The notes below the pieces were generated by a model that made no database searches, had not been told where the DNA came from, and saw nothing but the letters and a program-made list of their open reading frames with translations. Source: an uncultured Gammaproteobacteria bacterium (lineage in GTDB: Bacteria; Pseudomonadota; Gammaproteobacteria; Steroidobacterales; Woeseiaceae). Taken from it: a DNA stretch of 27,055 nucleotides. Position numbers and translations under genes: made by a program. Where the stretch lies: assembly GCA_938003715.1 (NCBI GenBank), contig CALKYK010000143.1, positions 1 to 27,055 of the forward strand. The letters run 5' to 3'. How positions within the stretch are numbered: position 1 is the first letter of the stretch; each line of letters opens with the position of its first letter. This document shows positions 23,023-27,055 of this stretch, piece after piece.

Positions 23023-24573
23023 TCAGAAGTTGCGCGCATCGAGCCGAAGGCCCGAATCAGCGAAAGGATTCTGCAGCAGCGCATCGCGGGCGGCCGCGTC
23101 GCCGCGCAGCGTCAGGTCGAAAAAGGCAAGGGCCAACTCGCGCTGCATCAGGTGGGCGAGCGCCGTGTCGGCGAGCCGGAACCTGACGCCGGGCTCGAAG
23201 TATCGCTCCTGGGTGTCGGGCTTCAGCGCCGGCCACCAGTAACCGCCGGATACGCCGAACGTCGCGTGGTTCGAATCCGCAAGCTCCGCCCAGACCACCG
23301 GCGCGTCGGTGGATTCGAAAGCGGAGCGCAGCAGCGGGTGCGGGTTGTCCGCCGTCGGCGCCGGCGCGCCGGATGCGGCCGCCATGCCGGCGGCGAGCCC
23401 GATGATCAATGCGTCCTCGCTGCCGTGCAGCAGCAGCGTCGGTTTGCCGAGCCAGGTGAGCGGGAACGGCCCGTCGGCGGCGAACAGCACGGACTCGGCG
23501 CCGGGCGGCTCCAGCACTTCCGCCGGTAGCGCGGGCCGCGGATCCGCCCAGCCGGGCGGCACGACCGAGAATCCCGACGTGAAGCGCTCCTCGAGCGCGA
23601 GCCCGACCAGCGTCGTTGCGCCGCCGAACGAGCGGCCCATCAACCCGATCGTATCCAGCTCCAGCGCGCCCGGCCCGGCGCCGGCGAAGCCCTCGGTATT
23701 CATGCGCTCGAGTTCGCGGAGCGCGGCGCGCAGGTCGTTCAGCCGCTCAAGCAGCGCAGCGTCGAGATCTTTCAGGAACTGCAGCGAATCGCGGCCCGCC
23801 GCGGACGGCGCGTAGCTCTGCCCGTAGTCTTCGCGTGCGCCATACACGCCGCTTTCGTCGAGCAGTTCGAGCACGCCGGACATCTTCTTGCGGAAATCCG
23901 TATCGCCGCTGTCGGCTGCAAGCGCCGGGTCGTGCCCGGTCATCGAGTACGGCGAGTTGCCGGTATGCTCCGGGGCGATGACGAGGTAGCCGTGCGCCGC
24001 CAGGTATTCGCAGGCGCTTTCCATGTTGTAACGGCTGCCCGCGTCGCCGTGGGTCATCACGACGACCGGAAACGGGCGCCCGTCGTCCGCGAGCGGTGCA
24101 TCGACGTAGCTGCCGCGCTCGCGCCCGAACAGCTCGTCGATCGCGGCGTCGATGTCCGCCTGCGTGACGCCGTCACGCACGGTGTCCGGCGTGAGATGAA
24201 AGAACGTCGTCTCGGTCATCATCAGGCGATGCACGTCCCGGTCGCCGAACACGTATTCGCCGTAGGTCGCGCGTCGATAACGTTCGCCCGCCGCTTCGAT
24301 CGCCGCTCAGCCCGCCGAGGCCGCCCTCCCGCAACGCTCGCCCCCCGCTACGATCGCCCCCCGGCCGACCGCGCACCCGCACTCGGTGATCAGCGTGCGC
24401 ACGCCGTGATCGACGCCGGCAACGCGGTCGTAAGGCCGCGTCTCGTCGTGAATGAAGAACGTTTGCGAGCCGACCGCGTACGGCGTGTTGTGCGCCGCGG
24501 GTTGCGGGGCGTCGCGCCCGCATGCCGCAACGAGCAGCGATGCCAGTACCGTGAACAGCACTCTTCGAATCAT
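23023..24573 (-). pseudogene. Lipoprotein alpha/beta hydrolase (PAF-acetylhydrolase/dienelactone hydrolase-like) interrupted by an in-frame TGA
   Basis: The N-terminal part starts with an ATG at 24573 and a lipoprotein signal (RRVLFTVLASLLVAAC), then FIHDETRPYDRVAGVDHGVRTLITE, the usual entry into this hydrolase family. The expected VWYP-like stretch is missing; instead a G-rich segment leads to a TGA at 24307-24309. The same frame then resumes AAIEAAGERYRRATYGEYVFGDRDV and runs through the whole hydrolase domain: oxyanion region VVMTHGDAGSRYN, nucleophile GLMGRSFGG (Ser codon 23629-23631), acid HGSEDALI and SNHATFG. The ATG overlaps betA by 4 bp. The 3' part could be translated alone from a GTG near 24252 as a 409-residue cytoplasmic protein without export. 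I read it as a damaged gene, with assembly error in this GC-rich spot as the main alternative. Confidence 0.75.
24279..24362. repeat. Imperfect 30-bp direct repeat, 54 bp apart, at the hydrolase lesion
   Basis: 24279-24308 and 24333-24362 match at about 25 of 30 bases (AACGTTCGCCCG... against AACGCTCGCCCC...). In the hydrolase frame they encode AIEAAGER and AIVAGGER, exactly 18 codons apart. The premature TGA lies at the border of the first copy. This looks like an old in-frame tandem duplication. Confidence 0.6.
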
Positions 24574-26276
24574 TCCGTGGCTCCGCCAGTCGTCGTTGCC
24601 ACCTCGCGCAGCGGCGCACCGGGGCGCTGCCTGTCCTGCCAGCGCTCGTCGATCCAGTAGCCGGCCTCGTCGCGAAGCGCCGGCTTGCCGAGCAGGATAT
24701 CCGCTGCCTTTTCCGCCGCCATGATCGTCGGCGCGTTCAGGTTGCCGTTCGTGATCGACGGGAAGATCGACGAGTCGATGACGCGCAGCCGGTCGATACC
24801 GCGCACGCGGCAGTCGCTGTCCAGCACCGCCAGCGGATCGTCGTTCGCGCCGATCCGGCAGGTGCACGACGGATGATACGCGCTCTCGACGTTCTGCCTG
24901 ACCCAGGCGTCGACGGCCGCGTCGTCGCCAAGATCCAGCGCCGGCTGGATTTCCTCGCCGCGATAGGGGTCCATCGCCGGCTGGCCCAGGATCTCCCGGG
25001 TCAATTGCAGGCATCGGCGCCAGTCGCGGCGGTCTTCATCGGTCGCGAGGTAGTTGAAGCGGATCGACGGCGGTGCCTGTGGCTCCCGGCCCGTGATCGT
25101 TACCGTACCGCGGCTGGTCGGCTTGTTCGGCCCGACGTGCACCTGGAAGCCGTGACCGTCGAACGCGGCGCGGCCGTCGTAGCGCATCGCGGCCGGCAGG
25201 AAATGAAACTGCACGTCGGGCCAGCGCACGCCGGCGCGCGATCGGATGAACGCGCAGGACTCGAAATGATTGGTCGCGCCGAGTCCGCTGCGGTTCAGAA
25301 TCCAGCGCGTACCGATCAGGAATTTCGAGAACCAGTCGAGCTTCGCGTTCAGCGTGATCGGCTGCCTGCACCGGTACTGGAAATACACTTCGAGATGATC
25401 GGCGAGGTTCGCACCGACGCCGGGCAATTCGTGCACGACGTCGACGCCGGCCGCGCGCAGCACGTCCGCGGGCCCGACGCCGGAGCGCTGCAGGATCGTA
25501 GGCGAGCCGATCGAGCCGGCGCAAAGCAGAAGCTCGGCGTTCGCGCGGTAGCGGACCTCGCGGCCGTCGACCAGGCAGTCGACCCCGGTCGCTGCGCGCC
25601 CCTCGAAGACGAGGCGGTCGACGAACACGTGCTCGCGGACCTCGAGGTTGGTCCGGTGCAGCGCCGGTTCGAGGTATGCGACCGACGACGAGCAGCGCAT
25701 GCCGCGCCCGACCGTCATGTGCATGGCGCCGAAGCCTTCCTGCTGAAACCCGTTCACGTCGTCGGTCACCGGATAGCCTGCTTCCCGGCCCGCCTCGATG
25801 AACGCCCGGTAAAGCGGGTTCCGCATGCCGTTGCCGTTGCAGGTCGCGAGCGGGCCGTCGCCGCCGCGATACTGATCGGCGCCACCGATCCAGGTCTCGG
25901 ACTTTTTGAAATAGGGCAGGCAGTCGGCATAGGCCCAGCCGTCCGCGCCGAGCGCCTGCCATTCGTCGAAGTCAGAGGCGTGCCCGCGCACGTAGACCAT
26001 GCCGTTGATCGAAGACGAGCCGCCCAGGACGCGGCCGCGCGGGCAATCGAGCCGCCGCCCGTCGAGATGCGGTTCGGGTTCGGTCTCGAAGCCCCAGTTG
26101 AAGCGCTCCATGTTCATCGGAATCGACAGCGCGGTCGGCATGCGAATGAACAGGCTGCGATCCGAGCCGCCGGCTTCGAGCAGCAGCACCCTGTTCTGCC
26201 CGTCGGCCGACAGTCGATTCGCGAGCACACAGCCGGCCGAGCCGGCGCCGACGATGACGTAGTCGAAGCTTTCCAC
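24570..26276 (-). CDS. betA: Choline dehydrogenase (GMC oxidoreductase)
   Basis: A 568-residue FAD flavoprotein that oxidises choline to betaine aldehyde, the first step to glycine betaine. The FAD motif GAGSAG is at residues 10-15. The BetA-type strings include PRGRVLGGSSSINGMVYVRG, LLLCAGSIGSPTILQRSGVG, VQFHFLPAAMRYDG, HVGPNKPTSRGTV and ESAYHPSCTCRIG. The catalytic pair is probably His468 and Asn514 (NGNLNAPT). The start is a GTG at 26276, two bases after the TGA of the MFS gene; earlier in-frame codons are shadow sequence of that gene. Its last codon overlaps the hydrolase ATG (ATGA). The match to BetA is strong along the whole chain, but GMC enzymes also oxidise other alcohols, so choline is very likely rather than proven. 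No betB is visible; it may lie outside the window. Confidence 0.87.
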   Translation of the reverse strand: MESFDYVIVGAGSAGCVLANRLSADGQNRVLLLEAGGSDRSLFIRMPTALSIPMNMERFNWGFETEPEPHLDGRRLDCPRGRVLGGSSSINGMVYVRGHASDFDEWQALGADGWAYADCLPYFKKSETWIGGADQYRGGDGPLATCNGNGMRNPLYRAFIEAGREAGYPVTDDVNGFQQEGFGAMHMTVGRGMRCSSSVAYLEPALHRTNLEVREHVFVDRLVFEGRAATGVDCLVDGREVRYRANAELLLCAGSIGSPTILQRSGVGPADVLRAAGVDVVHELPGVGANLADHLEVYFQYRCRQPITLNAKLDWFSKFLIGTRWILNRSGLGATNHFESCAFIRSRAGVRWPDVQFHFLPAAMRYDGRAAFDGHGFQVHVGPNKPTSRGTVTITGREPQAPPSIRFNYLATDEDRRDWRRCLQLTREILGQPAMDPYRGEEIQPALDLGDDAAVDAWVRQNVESAYHPSCTCRIGANDDPLAVLDSDCRVRGIDRLRVIDSSIFPSITNGNLNAPTIMAAEKAADILLGKPALRDEAGYWIDERWQDRQRPGAPLREVATTTGGATE

Positions 26277-26278
26277 GT

Positions 26279-27055
26279 TCAGACCGCCGCGCTGCGGCGC
26301 GTGAGCCGGCCGAGCAGCCACGCCGCGACGAAGCCGACCGCCGCCGCAGCCGCGACGTAGGCGAAGAACAGCTGGTACGCGGTGCCGGTGTCGAACGCGC
26401 CGTGCAGCCAGGCGCTGACCTGCGGGATGTAGGCGTCCGAGCTGTAGCCCATGATCGAGACGAAGCCGATCGCGGTGCCGAGCGCGCGGGCCGGCACCGG
26501 GCAGTCGTAGAGCAACGCCCAGAAAATACCGCGCGCCGCGTACACGACGAGGCCGAACGGGACGATGAACAGCCACAGCGTCCAGGCGAGCCCGGGCCGC
26601 GCGTCGACGAGCGCGAGATACAGGCAGCAGGCGATGCCGGCGATGAACAGCCACATCATCAGGCGCACGTTCGTGATGCGGTCGCCGAGCATGCCGCCCA
26701 GTACTCCGCCGAACGGGCGCATCCACAGTTTCACGGCGCCGAGCGTGGTCGCGGCGGCGAGCGGCATGCCGAAGCCGCCGGTCTCGGCGAAGCTCGGGAA
26801 CTCGATCGTGCCCCAGAACAGGTGATAGACGGCGGTAAGAATGACGCACAGCAGCCAGATCGTCGGCTGCTTCAGGATCAGCACGACGTCGGCCAGGTGA
26901 ATCCTGTCACCGGGTTCCGCGTCCTGCCGGCCGGTCGCACTTTTCATGAACAGCATCAGCACGCCGAGCAGGGTGGCGAGCACGGCGAGGATGACGATGA
27001 CGCTGACCATGCCGAGCTGGCGCACCGCGAACATCGAGAACACGAACGCGCCGAC
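26279..27055 (-). CDS. MFS transporter, C-terminal part only (cut by right edge)
   Basis: An open frame of 259 codons enters from the right edge and stops with TGA at 26279. It holds about six hydrophobic segments, with the MFS-type intracellular loop between segments in MRPFGGVLGGMLGDRITNVR. A cytoplasmic stretch (ATGRQDAEPGDRIHLADVVLIL) before the first C-terminal-half helix matches the central loop of MFS carriers. The N-terminal half lies outside the window. Its stop is two bases ahead of betA, so they are surely co-transcribed, and import of choline or a choline precursor is a reasonable guess. The substrate cannot be read from this fragment. Confidence 0.88.
   Translation of the reverse strand, partial: VGAFVFSMFAVRQLGMVSVIVILAVLATLLGVLMLFMKSATGRQDAEPGDRIHLADVVLILKQPTIWLLCVILTAVYHLFWGTIEFPSFAETGGFGMPLAAATTLGAVKLWMRPFGGVLGGMLGDRITNVRLMMWLFIAGIACCLYLALVDARPGLAWTLWLFIVPFGLVVYAARGIFWALLYDCPVPARALGTAIGFVSIMGYSSDAYIPQVSAWLHGAFDTGTAYQLFFAYVAAAAAVGFVAAWLLGRLTRRSAAV

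Overview
The window is GC-rich, gene-dense bacterial DNA with 14 intact or edge-cut protein genes, two genes broken by in-frame stop codons, and no RNA genes, CRISPR array or transposase that I can see. Two large TonB-dependent receptors, Tat and lipoprotein signals, and a methylated-osmolyte gene set point to a Gram-negative, probably marine or host-associated proteobacterium (a gammaproteobacterium is my guess). The taxon is inferred from style, not shown by a marker gene.

Left block (1-5462, minus strand): a corrinoid methyltransferase operon. It holds a non-pyrrolysine MttB-family methyltransferase, its corrinoid protein, a DUF1638 protein, a PF13769 protein and a RACo-type ferredoxin/ASKHA corrinoid activator that runs off the left edge. 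This set suggests demethylation of a quaternary amine such as glycine betaine. A 258-bp MITE-like element with nested inverted repeats (2962-3219) sits in the middle of the operon and supplies the stop codon of the corrinoid gene.

Centre-left block (5712-13091, plus strand), divergent from the first across a 249-bp control region with a palindrome: TonB-dependent receptor, TPR-sulfotransferase, BCCT betaine/DMSP-type transporter, and a DmdA-like DMSP demethylase. The last three genes are tightly packed. Together they look like an outer-membrane to cytoplasm route for a methylated onium compound followed by tetrahydrofolate-dependent demethylation.

Centre-right block (13100-20296): a PhzF-family isomerase, a Tat-exported PhoD-like metallophosphatase, and a second TonB receptor plus TPR-sulfotransferase pair on the minus strand. 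Both pairs have the same gene order and both have a hairpin between receptor and sulfotransferase. Both receptors carry an unusual tyrosine- and cysteine-rich segment near residues 360-395. This paired receptor/sulfotransferase module is the most interesting thing in the window.

Right block (20611-27055): a secreted class C beta-lactamase-like esterase on the plus strand, then a minus-strand operon reading MFS transporter (cut by the right edge), choline dehydrogenase betA, a lipoprotein alpha/beta hydrolase broken by a TGA, and a short BCCT-type transporter broken by a TAA. Choline oxidation to betaine, betaine demethylation and DMSP demethylation are therefore all represented within 27 kb.
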